Positions 1-10,067 of a stretch of DNA of 64,000 bases are shown piece after piece. The notes under the pieces are model-generated. The model did no database searches and was not told the DNA's origin. It was given only the letters and a program-made list of their open reading frames with translations. Location of the stretch: the NCBI GenBank assembly GCA_036785325.1, contig JAXIVH010000015.1, positions 43,501 to 107,500 of the forward strand, read 5' to 3'. A program made the position numbers and the translations under genes. Within the stretch, counting starts at the first letter, position 1; each line of letters opens with the position of its first letter. The stretch is from Urophycis tenuis (lineage: Eukaryota; Chordata; Actinopteri; Gadiformes; Phycidae).

Positions 1-248
1 GTGGGTGGGCTTTATAAAAAATAAAAATAAAATAAAATCACAACAGACCCCCCCCCCATCACTGAGGCAGGATTGGAAGTTTCTAGCCACCCCGGGTGTG
101 GGCTTTATAAAAAATAAAAAAATAAAAAATCATAACAGACCCCACCCCCATCACTGAGCCAGGATTGGAAATTTCTAGCCAACCCGGGTGTGGGCTTTAT
201 AAAATAAAAATAAAAATAAAAAATCATAACAGACCCCACCCCCATCAC

Positions 249-255
249 TGAGTCA
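249..255 (+). other. TGAGTCA (AP-1 consensus) variant in a monomer subset
   Basis: The canonical core reads CTGAGCCAGG. In a minority of units a C-to-T change gives TGAGTCA, the consensus AP-1/TRE site. Other copies are at 1313-1319, 20657-20663, 24500-24506, 35411-35417, 37946-37952, 49606-49612, 52781-52787 and 52971-52977. Most are followed by the same linker (nine or so A, TAAAAAAATT), so they descend from a few events copied by segmental duplication. Binding is not shown. Units with ACAGAGTCAGG carry the same T but not the site. Confidence 0.35.
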
Positions 256-528
256 GGATTGGAAATTTCTAGCCACCCCGGGTGTGGGCTTTATAAAAAA
301 AAATTTAAAAAATTAAAAATCATAACAGACCCCACCCCCATCACAGAGCCAGGATTGGAAATTTCTAGCCACCCCGGGGGTGGGCTTTATAAAAAAAAAT
401 AAAATAAAAAAAAATCACAACAGACCCCCCCCCCCATCACTGAGCCAGGATTGGAAATTTCTAGCCACCCGGGTGTTGGCTTTATAAAAAAAAAAAAAAA
501 AAAATCATAACAGACCCCCCCCTCCCCC

Positions 529-624
529 CATCACTGAGCCAGGATTGGAAATTTCTAGCCACCCCGGGTGTGGGCTTTATAAAAAAAAAATAAAAAAATT
601 AAAAATCATAACAGACCCCACCCC
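529..624 (+). repeat. Representative 96-bp monomer (canonical type)
   Basis: A typical unit from one CATCAC to the next. Parts in order: CATCACTGAGCCAGG (529-543), ATTGG (544-548), the AAATTT palindrome inside GGAAATTTCT (547-556), CTAG (555-558), the SmaI-type palindrome CCCGGG (563-568), GGGTGTGGG (566-574), TATAAAA (578-584), an A-rich linker with single T steps, then TCATAACAGAC and a C run interrupted by one A. Across the array the core varies mainly by substitution and one-base indels at the CCCC/CCC step. The linker and C run vary mainly in length. Confidence 0.95.
544..584 (+). promoter_or_regulatory. Promoter-like motif cluster in each monomer core (example)
   Basis: Seen: ATTGG, the reverse complement of a CCAAT box, at 544-548; GGAAATTTCT, close to a kappaB-type site, at 547-556; GGGTGTGG, the reverse complement of the CACCC-box word CCACACCC, at 566-573; and TATAAAA at 578-584. 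The inverted CCAAT lies about 30 bp upstream of the TATA word, a plausible RNA polymerase II spacing. The order recurs in most of the roughly 650-690 monomers. Variants change the TATA step to TTGATAA, TTAATAA, TTATACA or TTATGAA. Inference only: short motifs in a GC/AT-alternating repeat arise easily, and there is no gene downstream. If active, it would make satellite RNA from the plus strand. Confidence 0.2.
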
Positions 625-1031
625 CATCACAGAGCCAGGATTGGAAATTTCTAGCCACCGCGGGTGTGGGCTTTATAAAAAAAATAATAAAATTATTTTA
701 ATTTTTTTGTTTTTTAAAATCATAACAGACCCCCCCCCCCCATCACTGAGCCAGGATTGGACATTTCTAGCCACCCCGGGGGTGGGCTTTATAAAAAAAA
801 ATAAAAAAATAAAAAATCACAACAGACCCCCCCCCCCCCCCATCACTGAGCCAGGATTGGAACTTTCTAGCCACCCCGGGTGTGGGCTTTATGAAAAAAA
901 AAAAAAAAAAAAATCATAACAGACCCCCCCCACCCCCATCACTGAGCCAGGATTTGAAATTTCTAGCCACCCCGGGGGTGGGCTTTATAAAAAAATAATA
1001 AAAAAAACAAATTCTTAACAGACCCCCCCCC

Positions 1032-1123
1032 CATTACTGAGCCAGGATTGGAAATGTCTAGCCACCCCGGGTGTGGGCTTGATAAAAAAAAAAATAAAAA
1101 AAAATCATAACAGACCCCACCCC
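1032..1123 (+). repeat. Subfamily G monomer: CATTAC / AATGTCTAG / CTTGATAA (example)
   Basis: This subfamily has three linked changes: CATTACTGAG for CATCACTGAG, AAATGTCTAG or AAATGACTAG for AAATTTCTAG, and GGGCTTGATAA for GGGCTTTATAA. It is usually preceded by a linker containing AACAAATTC. I count about 40 such units or partial matches, near 1978, 4935, 6087, 7046, 7921, 9171, 10759, 14419, 15517, 18487, 19580, 20181, 21317, 21918, 26927, 28929, 31916, 33181, 36104, 38638, 41750, 43480, 44350, 49983, 53785, 54913, 57478, 58090 and 60273. It is a useful phase marker for higher-order repeats. Confidence 0.85.
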
Positions 1124-2520
1124 CATCACAGAGCCAGGATTGGAAATTTCTAGCCACCCGGGTGTGGGCTTTATAAAAAAATAATAAAAAAATCATAACA
1201 GACCCCCCCCCCCATCACTGAGCCAGGATTGGAAATTTCTAGCCAACCCGGGTGTGGGCTTTATAAAATAAAAATAAAAATAAAAAATCATAACAGACCC
1301 CACCCCCATCACTGAGTCAGGATTGGAAATTTCTAGCCACCCCGGGTGTGGGCTTTATAAAAAAAAAAAAAAAAAATTAAAAATCATAACAGACCCCACC
1401 ACCATCACAGAGCCAGGATTGGAAATTTCTAGCCACCCCGGGGGTGGGCTTTATAAAAAAAAATAAAATAAAAAAAAATCACAACAGACCCCCCCCCCCC
1501 ATCACTGAGCCAGGATTGGAAATTTCTAGCCACCCTGGTGTTGGCTTTATAAAAAAAAAAAAAAAAAAATCATAACAGACCCCCCCCTCCCCCCATCACT
1601 GAGCCAGGATTGGAAATTTCTAGCCACCCCGGATGTGGGCTTTATAAAAAAAAAATAAAAAAATTAAAAATCATAACAGACCCCACCCCCATCACAGAGC
1701 CAGGATTGGAAATTTCTAGCCACCCCGGGTGTGGGCTTTATAAAAAAAAAATAAAAAAATTAAAAATCATAACAGACCCCCCCCCCCATCACTGAGCCAG
1801 GATTGGAACTTTCTAGCCACCCCGGGTGTGGGCTTTATGAAAAAAAAAATTAAAAAAAATCATAACAGACCCCCCCTACCCCCATCACTGAGCCAGGATT
1901 TGAAATTTCTAGCCACCCCGGGGGTGGGCTTTATAAAAAAATAATAAAAAAAACAAATTCTTAACAGACCCCCCCCCCATTACTGAGCCAGGATTGGAAA
2001 TGTCTAGCCACCCCGGGTGTGGGCTTGATAAAAAAAGAAAAATAAGAAAAAATCTTAACAGACCCCCCCCCCATCACAGAGCCAGGATTGGAAATTTCTA
2101 GCCACCCCGGGGGTGGGCTTTATAAAAAATAAAAATAAAATAAAATCACAACAGACCCCCCCCCCATCACTGAGGCAGGATTGGAAATTTCTAGCCACCC
2201 CGGGTGTGGGCTTTATAAAAAAAAAAATAAAAAAAAATCATAACAGACCCCACCCCCATCACTGAGCCAGGATTGGAAATTTCTAGCCACCCGGGTGTGG
2301 GCTTTATAAAAAAAAAAAAAATAAAAAAAAATCACAACAGACCCCCCCCCCCCCATCACTGAGCCAGGATTGGAAATTTCTAGCCACCCGGGTGTTGGCT
2401 TTATAAAAAAAAAAAAAAAAAAATCATAACAGACCCCCCCCCTCCCCCCATCACTGAGCCAGGACTGGAAATTTCTAGCCACCCCGGGTGTGGGCTTTAT
2501 AAAAAAAAAAAATAATAATA
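1050..2520 (+). repeat. Segment duplicated 23.19 kb away (copy 1)
   Basis: About fifteen monomers whose order and private variants recur at 24235-25700, offset 23185-23195. Shared rare marks: the spacer CCACCACCATC (1395 and 24588), CCCTGGTGTTGGC (about 1531 and 24721), CCCCCCTACCCCC (about 1870 and 25060), a linker with AAAGAAAAATAAG followed by TCTTAAC (2033 and 25219), and AGGACTGG (2461 and 25647). Convergence of so many rare variants in the same order is not credible, so one is a copy of the other. No gene. Confidence 0.9.
1147..1163 (+). other. CENP-B-box-like 17-mer in a three-C monomer (example)
   Basis: The CENP-B box consensus is nTTCGnnnnAnnCGGGn. Here TTC, T (in place of G), AGCC, A, CC, CGGG occupy the required positions with exact spacing, so 8 of the 9 fixed bases match. 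The mismatch is the G of TTCG. The match exists only in monomers with CCACCCGGG. The commoner CCACCCCGGG form has one extra base that breaks the spacing. Three-C monomers recur throughout (for example near 2285, 4215, 13270, 28630 and 54385). A one-mismatch hit in a 95-bp unit read on both strands has a chance of about 2 percent by equal-base arithmetic, so this is suggestive and not evidence of a centromere. Confidence 0.25.
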
Positions 2521-4080
2521 ATAATAATCATAAGAGACCCCCCCCCCCCCCATTACTCAGCCAGGATTGGAAATTTCTAGCCACCCCGTGTGTGGGCTTA
2601 ATAAAAAAAAGTGTGGGCTTTATAAAAAAAAAAAAAATAAAAATAAAAAAAAAATCATAAAAGACGCCCCCCCCCCCATTACTGAGCAACTATTGGAAAT
2701 TTCTAGCCACCCCGGGTGTGGGCTTAATAAAAAAAAATAAAAAAAATAAAAATAAATCATAACAGACCCCACCCCCATTAGTGAGCCAGGATTGGAAATT
2801 TCTAGCCACCCCTGGTGTGGGCTTTATAAAAAAAAAAATAATAATAATTAAATAAAAATTCATAACAGACCCCACCCTGATCACTGCGCCAGGATTGGAA
2901 ATTTCTAGCCACATGGGGTGTGGGCTTTATAAAAAAAAAATAACACATAAAAATTCATAACAGACCCCCCCCCCCATTACTGAGCCAGGATTGGAAATTT
3001 ATAGCCACCCCGGGTGTGGGCTTGATAAAAAAAATAAATAAATAAATCATAACAGACCCCCCATCACAGAGCCATGATTGGAAATTTCTAGCCACCCCGG
3101 GGGTGGGCTTTATAAAAAAAAAAAAAAAAAAAAAAATCACAACAGACCCCCCCACATCACAGAGCCAGGATTGGACATTTCTGGCCACCCCGGGGGTGGG
3201 CTTTATAAAAAATAAAAAAATAAAAATTCATAACAGACCCCCACCCATTACTGAGCCAGGAATGGAAATTTCTAGCCACCACGGGTGTGGGCTTTATAAA
3301 AAAAAAAACAATAAAAAAAAATAAAAATCATAACAGACCCCCCCCCATTACTGAGCCAGGATTGGAAATTTCTAGCCACCCCGGGTGTGGGCTTTATAAA
3401 GAAAAAATAAAAAAAATATATCATAAAAGACCCCGCCCCCCCCCATTACTGAGCCAGGATTGGAAATTTCTAGCCACCCCGGGGGTGGGCTTTATAAAAA
3501 AAAAAAAAAAAAAAAAAAAATCACAACAGACCCCCCCCCCCCCCCCATTTCTGAGCCAGGATTGGAAATTTCTAGCCACCCCGGGTGTGGGCTTTATAAA
3601 AAAAAAAAAAAAAAAAAAAAAGCACAACAGACCCCCCCCCCAATCACTGAGCCAGGATTGGAACTTTCTAGCCACCCCGGGTGTGGGCTTTATACAAAAA
3701 ATAATAAAATAAAAAAATAAAAAAAATAAAAAAACAAAAATTCATAACAGAGCCCACCCATCACTGAGCCAGGAGTGGAAATTTCTAGCCACCCCAGGTG
3801 TGGGCTTTATATAAAATAAAATAAAAAAATAATAATAATCATAAGAGACCCCCCCCCCCCCCCCCCATTACTCAGCCAGGATTGGAAATTTCTAGCCACC
3901 CCGGGTGTGGGCTTAATAAAAAAAAGTGTGGGCTTTATAAAAATAAAAAAAAAAAAAAATAACAACAGACCCCCCCCCCCCCCATCACTGAGCCAGGATT
4001 GGAACTTTCTAGCCACCCCGGGGGTGGGCTTTATAAAAAAAATAATAAAATTATTTTAAAAAAAAATTAAAAAAATCATA
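2521..4080 (+). repeat. Divergent monomers with long linkers and TCATAAGAGAC/CATTAC spacers
   Basis: Units here are less uniform than their neighbours: CATTACTCAGCC, CATTACTGAGCAAC, CCACATGGGG, TCATAAAAGAC spacers and linkers of ATA steps (about 2511-2527, 3830-3840). Two monomers carry an internal duplication of GTGTGGGCTT. The sub-block near 2490-2660 resembles 3810-3960 (offset about 1320). Similar ATA-step monomers recur at 34.86 and 37.39 kb. No gene. Confidence 0.8.
2591..2625 (+). repeat. Internal duplication of GTGTGGGCTT inside a monomer
   Basis: The core reads GTGTGGGCTTAATAAA, a short A-run, then GTGTGGGCTTTATAAA again, so the monomer holds two TATA-like ends in about 35 bp. The same arrangement occurs once more at about 3906-3940 in a related monomer. 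Both share the CATTACTCAGCC start, so the two are copies of one event. Confidence 0.85.
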
Positions 4081-5651
4081 ACAGACCCCCCCCCATCACT
4101 GAGCCAGGATTGGAAATTTCTAGCCACCCCGGGTGTGGGCTTTATAAAAAAAAAAAAAAAAAATCATAACAGACCCCAACCCCATCACTGAGCCAGGATT
4201 GGAAATTTCTAGCCACCCGGGTGTGGGCTTTATAAAAAAAAAAAAAAAAAAAATCATAACAGACCCCCCCCCCCCCCCCATCACTGAGCCAGGATTGGAA
4301 AATTCTAGCCACCCCGGGTGTGGGCTTTATAAAAAAAAAAATAAAATAAAAAATCATAACAGACCCAACCCCCATCACTGAGCCAGGATCGGAAATTTCT
4401 AGCCACCCCGGGTGTGGGCTTTATAAAAAAAAAAAAAAAAAAAAATCATAACAGACCCCACCCCCATCACTGAGCCAGAATTGGAAATTTCTAGCCACCC
4501 GGGTGTGGGATTTATAAATAAAAAAAAATAAAAAATCATAACAGACCCCCCCCCCATCACTGAGCCAGGATTTGAAATTTCTAGCCACCCCAGGTGTGGG
4601 CTTTATAAAAAAAAAAAATAAATAAAAAATCATAACAGACCCAACCCCCATCACTGAGCCAGGATCGGAAATTTCTAGCCACCCCGGGTGTGGGCTTTAT
4701 AAACAAATATAAAAAAATAAAAATTCATAACAGACCCCACCCCCATCACAGAGTCAGGATTGGAAATTTCTAGCCACCCCGGGGTGGGCTTTATAAAAAA
4801 AAATAAAATAAAAAAAAATCACAACAGACCCCCCCCCCCCCCATCACTGAGCCAGGATTGGAAATTTCTAGCCACCCCGGGGGTGGGCTTTATAAAAAAA
4901 TAATTAAAAAAACAAATTCATGACAGACCCCACCCCATTACTGAGCTAGGATTGGAAATGTCTAGCCACCCCGGGTGTGGGCTTGATAAAAAAAATAAAA
5001 TAATAAAAAATCATAACAGACCCCCCCCCCCCCCATCACAGAGCCAGGATTGGAAATTTCTAGCCACCCCGGGTGTGGGCTTTATAAAAAGAAATAAATA
5101 AAAAAATTATAACAGACCCCCCCCCCATTACTGAGCCAGGATTGGGAATTTCTAGCCACCCCGGGTGTGGGCTTTATAAAAAGAAAAAAAAAAATCACAA
5201 AAGACCGCGCCCCCCCCATCATTGAGCCAGGATTGGAAATTTCTAGCCACCCCGGGTGTGGGTTTTCTAAAAAAAAAATAAAAAATGAGAAAAAATTCAT
5301 AACAGACCCCCCCCCCCCATTACTGAGCCAGGATTGGAAATGTCTAGCCACCCCGGGGGTGGGCTTTATAAAAAATAAAAAAAAAATAAAAAAAAATTCA
5401 TAACAGACCCCCCCCCCCATCACAGAGCCAGGATTGGAAATTTCTAGCCACCCCGGGGGTGGGCTTTATAAAAAAAAAATATTAAAAAAATAAAAACAGA
5501 CCCCCCCCCCATCACTGAGGCAGGATTGGAAATTTCTAGCCAACCCGGGTGTGGGCTTTATAAACAAATATAAAAAAATAAAAAATCATAACAGACCCCA
5601 CCCCCATCACAGAGTCAGGATTGGAAATTTCTAGCCACCCCGGGGTGGGCT

Positions 5652-5687
<36 letters not shown>

Positions 5688-8480
5688 CAACTGACCCCCC
5701 CCCCCCATCACTGAGACAGGATTGGAAATTTCTAGCCACCCGGGTGTGGGCTTTATAAAAAAAATAATAAAAAAATCATAACAGACCCCCGCCAACCCAT
5801 CACTGAGCCAGGATTGGAAAATTCTAGCCACCTCGGGTGTGGGCTTTATAAAAAAATCAATAAAAAATAAAATCACAACAGACCCCCCCCCCCATCACTG
5901 AGACAGGATTGGAAATTTCTAGCCACCCCGGGTGTGGGTTTTCTAAAAAAAAAATAAAAAATGAAAAAAAAATCATAACAGACCCCACCCCCATCAGAGA
6001 GTCAGGATTGGAAATTTCTAGCCACACCGGGGGTGGGCTTTATAAAAAAATAATAAAAAAAACAAATTCATAACCCCCCCCCCCCATTACTGAGCCAGGA
6101 TTGGAAATGTCTAGCCACCCCGGGTGTGGGCTTGATAAAAAAAATAAAATAATAAAAAATCATAACAGACAACCCCCCCCATCACAGAGCCAGGATTGGA
6201 AATTTCTAGCCACCCCGGGGGTGGGCTTTATAAAAAAAAATAAAAATAAAAAAAATCACAACAGACCCCCCCCCCCCCCATCACTGAGCCAGGATTGGAA
6301 CTTTCTAGCCACCCCGGGTGTGGGCTTGATAAAAAAAATAAAATAAGAAAAAATCATAACAGACCCCCCCCCCCCCCCCCCCCCATCACAGAGCCAGGAT
6401 TGGAAATTTCTAGCCACCCCGGGGATGGGCTTTATAAAAAAAAAATAATAATAATAAAATCACAACAGACCCCCCACCCCCATCACTGAGCCAGGATTGT
6501 AAATTTCTAGCCACCCGGGTGTGGGCTTTATAAAAAAAAAAAAAAAAAAAATCATAACAAACCCCCCCCCCCCCCCCATCACTGAGCCAGGATTAGAAAT
6601 TTCTAGCCACCCGGGGTGTGGGCTTTATAAAACAAAAATAAAAATAAAAAATCATAACAGACCCCACCCCCATCACTGAGCCCGAATTGGAAATTTCTAG
6701 CCACCCGGGTGTGGGCTTTAGAAAAAAAAAAAAAAAAATCATAACAGACCCCCCCCCCCCCCATCACTGAGCCAGTATTTGAAATTTCTAGCTACCCCGG
6801 GTGTGGGCTTTATAAAAAAAAAAAAAATAAAAAAAAATCATAACAGACCCAACCCCCATCACTGGGCCAGGATAAGAAATTTCTAGCCACCCCGGGTGTG
6901 GGCTTTATAAACAAATATAAAAAATTTAAAAATCATAACAGACCCCACCCCCATCACAGAGTCAGGATTGGAAATTTCTAGCCACCCCGGGGGTGGGCTT
7001 TATAAAAAAATAATAAAAAAAACAAATTCATAACAGACCCCCCCCCATTACTGAGCCAGGATTGGAATGTCTAGCCACCCCGGGTGTGGGCTTGATAAAA
7101 AAAATAAAATAATAAAAAATCATAACAGACCCCCCCCCCCCCCCCCCATCACAGAGCCAGGATTGGACATTTCTAGCCACCACGGGGTGGGCTTTATAAA
7201 AAAATAAAAAAATAAATAAAATCACAACTGACCCCCCCCCCCCCCCATCACTGAGACAGGATTGGACATTTCTAGCCACCCTGGGTGTGGGCTTTATAAA
7301 AAAAAAATATATATATATTTAAAAAAAAATAATAAAAAATCATAACAGACCCCCACCCATCACTGAGCCAGGATTGGAAATTTCTAGCCACCCCGGGTGT
7401 GGGCTTTATAAAAAAAAAAAAAAAAAAAATCATAACAGACCCCACCCCCATCACTGAGCCAGGATTGGAAATTTCTAGCCACCCCGGTGTGGGCTTTATA
7501 AAACAAAAAAAAACAAAAAAACATAACAGACCCCACCCCCATCACTGAGCCAGGATTGGAAATTTCTAGCCACCCGGGTGTGGGCTTTATAAAAAAAATA
7601 ATAAAAAAATCATAACAGACCCCCGCCAACCCATCACTGAGCCAGGATTGGAAAATTCTAGACACCTCGGGTGTGGGCTTTATAAAAAAAATAAAATAAT
7701 AAAAAATCATAACAGACCCCCCCCCCCCCCCCCATCACAGAGCCAGGATTGGAAATTTCTAGCCACCCCGGGTGTGGGCTTTATAAACAAATATAAAAAA
7801 ATACAAAATCATAACAGACCCCACCCCCATCACAGAGTCAGGATTGGAAATTTCTAGCCACCCCGGGGGTGGGCTTTATAAAAAAATAATAAAAAAAACA
7901 AATTCATAACAGACCCCCCCCCATTACTGAGCCAGGATTGGAAATGTTTAGCCACCCCGGGTGTGGGCTTTATAAAAAAATAAATAAAAAATAAAATCAC
8001 AACAGACCCCCCCCCCCCATCACTGAGACAGGATTGGAAATTTCTAGCCACCCCGGGTGTGGGCTTTATAAAAAAAAATAATAAAATAATTAAAAAAAAA
8101 AATTAAAAAAATCATAACAGACCCCCACCCATCACTGAGCCAGGATTGGAAATTTCTAGCAACCCCGGGTGTGGGCTTTATAAAAAAAAAAAAAAAAAAA
8201 ATCATAACAGACCCCACCCCCATCAGTGAGCCAGGATTGGAAATTTCTGGCCACCCCGGGGGTGGGCTTTATAAAACAAAAAAAAACAAAAAATCATAAC
8301 AGACCCCACCCCCATCACTGAGCCAGGATTGGAGATTTCTATCCACCCGGGTGTGGGCTTTATAAAAAATAAAAAAAAAATCATAACAGACCCCCCCCCC
8401 CCCCATCACTGAGCCAGGATTGGAAATTTCTAGCCACCTCGGGTGTGGGCTTTTTAAAAAAAAAATAAAAATAAAAAATC
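4081..8480 (+). repeat. Mixed monomer region with several variant cassettes
   Basis: About 45 monomers. A linker beginning TAAACAAATATAAA occurs near 4704, 5564, 6910 and 7785, usually followed by a CACAGAGTCAGG unit. The subfamily G cassette recurs near 4935, 6087, 7046 and 7921. The spacer CCCCCGCCAACCCATC is at 5787 and 7621 (offset 1834). At about 6074 one unit has lost CAGAC between TCATAA and the C run. At 5269-5280 and 5938-5950 GGGTTTTCTAAA replaces GGGCTTTATAAA. A 21-C run lies near 6364-6384. Order is only partly conserved between cassettes. No gene. Confidence 0.8.
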
Positions 8481-10067
8481 ATAACACACCCCACCCCCAT
8501 CACTGAGCCAGGATTGGACATTTCTAGACACCCCGGGTGTGGGCTTTATAAAAAAAAAAAAAAAAATTATTTAAAAAAAAAATTAAAAAAATCATAACAG
8601 ACCCCCACCCATAACTGAGCCAGGATTGGAAATTTCTAGCCACCCCGGGTGTGGGCTTTATAAAACAAAAAAAAACAAAAAATCATAACAGACCCCACCC
8701 CCATCACTGAGCCAGGATTGGAAATTTCTAGCCACCTCGGGTGTGGGCTTCATAAAAAAAATAAATAAATAAAAAATCATAACAGACCCAACCCCCATCA
8801 CAGAGCCAGGATTGGAAATTTCTAGCCACCCCGGGGGTGGGCTTTATAAAAAAATAAAAATAAAATAAAAATCATAACAGACCCAACCCCCATCACAGAG
8901 CCAGGATTGGAAATTTGTAGCCACCCCGGGGGTGGGCTTTATAAAAAAAATAAAATAAAATAAAAATCACAACAGACCCCCCCCCATCACTGAGCCAGGA
9001 TTGGAACTTTCTAGCCACCCCAGGTGTGGGCTTTATAAAAAAATAAAATAAAAAAAAATCACAACAGACCCCCCCCCCATCACTGAGCCAGGATTGGAAA
9101 TTTCTAGCCACCCCGGGGGTGGGCTTTATAAAAAAATAATTAAAAAAACAAATTCATAACAGACGCCCCCCCATTACTGAGCCAGGATTGGAAATGTCTA
9201 GCCACCCCGGGTGTGGGCTTGATAAAAAAAATAAAATAATAAAAAATCATAACAGACCCCCCCCCCCCCCCCCCATCACAGAGCCAGGATTGGAAATTTC
9301 TAGCCACCCCGGGGGTGGGCTTTATAAAAAAAAATAAATAAAATTATTTAAAAAAAAAAAATAAAAAAATCATAACAGACCCCCACCCATCACTGAGCCA
9401 GGATTGGAAATTTCTAGCCACCCCGGGTGTGGGCTTTATAAAAAAATAAAAATAAATAAAAAATCACAACAGACCCCCCCCCGCCCCCATCACTGAGGCA
9501 GGATTGGAAATTTCTAGCCACCGCGGGTGTGGGCTTTATAAAAAAAATAATAAAATTATTTAAAAAAAAAAATTAAGAAATCATAACAGACCCCCCCCCC
9601 CCCCCCCCCATCACAGAGCCAGGATTGGACATTTCTAGCCACCCCGGGTGTGGGCTTTATAAACAAATATAAAAAAATAAAAAATCATAACAGACCCCAC
9701 CCCCATCACAGAGTCAGGATTGGAAATTTCTAGCCACCCGGGTGTGGGCTTTATGAAAAAAAAAAAAAAAAAACATAACAGACCCCCCCCATCACTGAGC
9801 CAGGATTGGAAATTTCTAGCCACCCTAGGTGTGGGCTTTATACAAAAAATAATAAAATTAAAAAAAAAAAATAATAAAAAAATAAAAATTCATAAAAGAA
9901 CCCCCACCCATCACTGAGCCAGGATTGGAAATTTCTAGCCACCTCTGGTGTGGGCTTTAAAAAAAAAAAAAAAATCATAACAGACCCCCCCCCCATCACT
10001 GAGCCAGGATTGGAAATTTCTAGCCAGCCCGGGTGTGGGCTTTATAAAAAAAAAAAAAAAAAAAATC
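8481..10067 (+). repeat. 1,587-bp tandem higher-order repeat, copy 1
   Basis: About sixteen monomers repeated at once at 10068-11654. Marks include GGACATTTCTAGACACC (about 8516), CCCATAACTGAG, the AAAACAAAAAAAAAC linker (8661), CTCGGGTGTGGGCTTCAT (8737), GGAAATTTGTAG (about 8910), CCCAGGTGTGGG (about 9020), the G-type unit (9171), the CAAATAT linker (9664), CCCTAGGTG (about 9825), CTCTGGTG (about 9952) and CAGCCCGGG (10024). Differences from copy 2 are few, for example CCGCGGG at about 9521 against CCCCGGG. No gene. Confidence 0.92.

Larger units (their letters stand above)
1..1090 (+). repeat. Left-edge block; first copy of a ~1.07-kb tandem duplication
   Basis: About eleven monomers. From about 170 the order of variants (AACCCGGG unit, TGAGTCA unit, GGGGGTGGG unit with TCACAAC linker, TGTTGGC unit, C run broken by T, then GGATTTGAAATT and AACAAATTC units) is repeated at 1240-2045 with offsets drifting from about 1073 to 955 as units and homopolymers were gained or lost. 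The first 240 bases also match 23970-24210. A T-rich linker at 700-715 (ATTTTAATTTTTTTG) is unusual. No gene. Confidence 0.85.

Noticed and set aside
560..575. Rho-independent terminators (GC palindrome CACCCGGGTG near an A/T run)
   Set aside because: The palindrome is short and has no loop. On the plus strand it is followed by GGGCTTTATAAAA and on the minus strand by CTAGAAATTT, so no U-run follows the stem.
544..584. Genuine RNA polymerase II promoters
   Set aside because: No gene or transcript unit lies downstream of any copy. The motifs are short and come with the repeat. Kept only as a low-confidence hypothesis.
529..624. Tandem SINE or retroposon with a poly-A tail
   Set aside because: The core lacks A and B boxes of a Pol III promoter as far as I can see. 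There are no target-site duplications and no isolated copies, and the A-tract sits inside a regular tandem unit.
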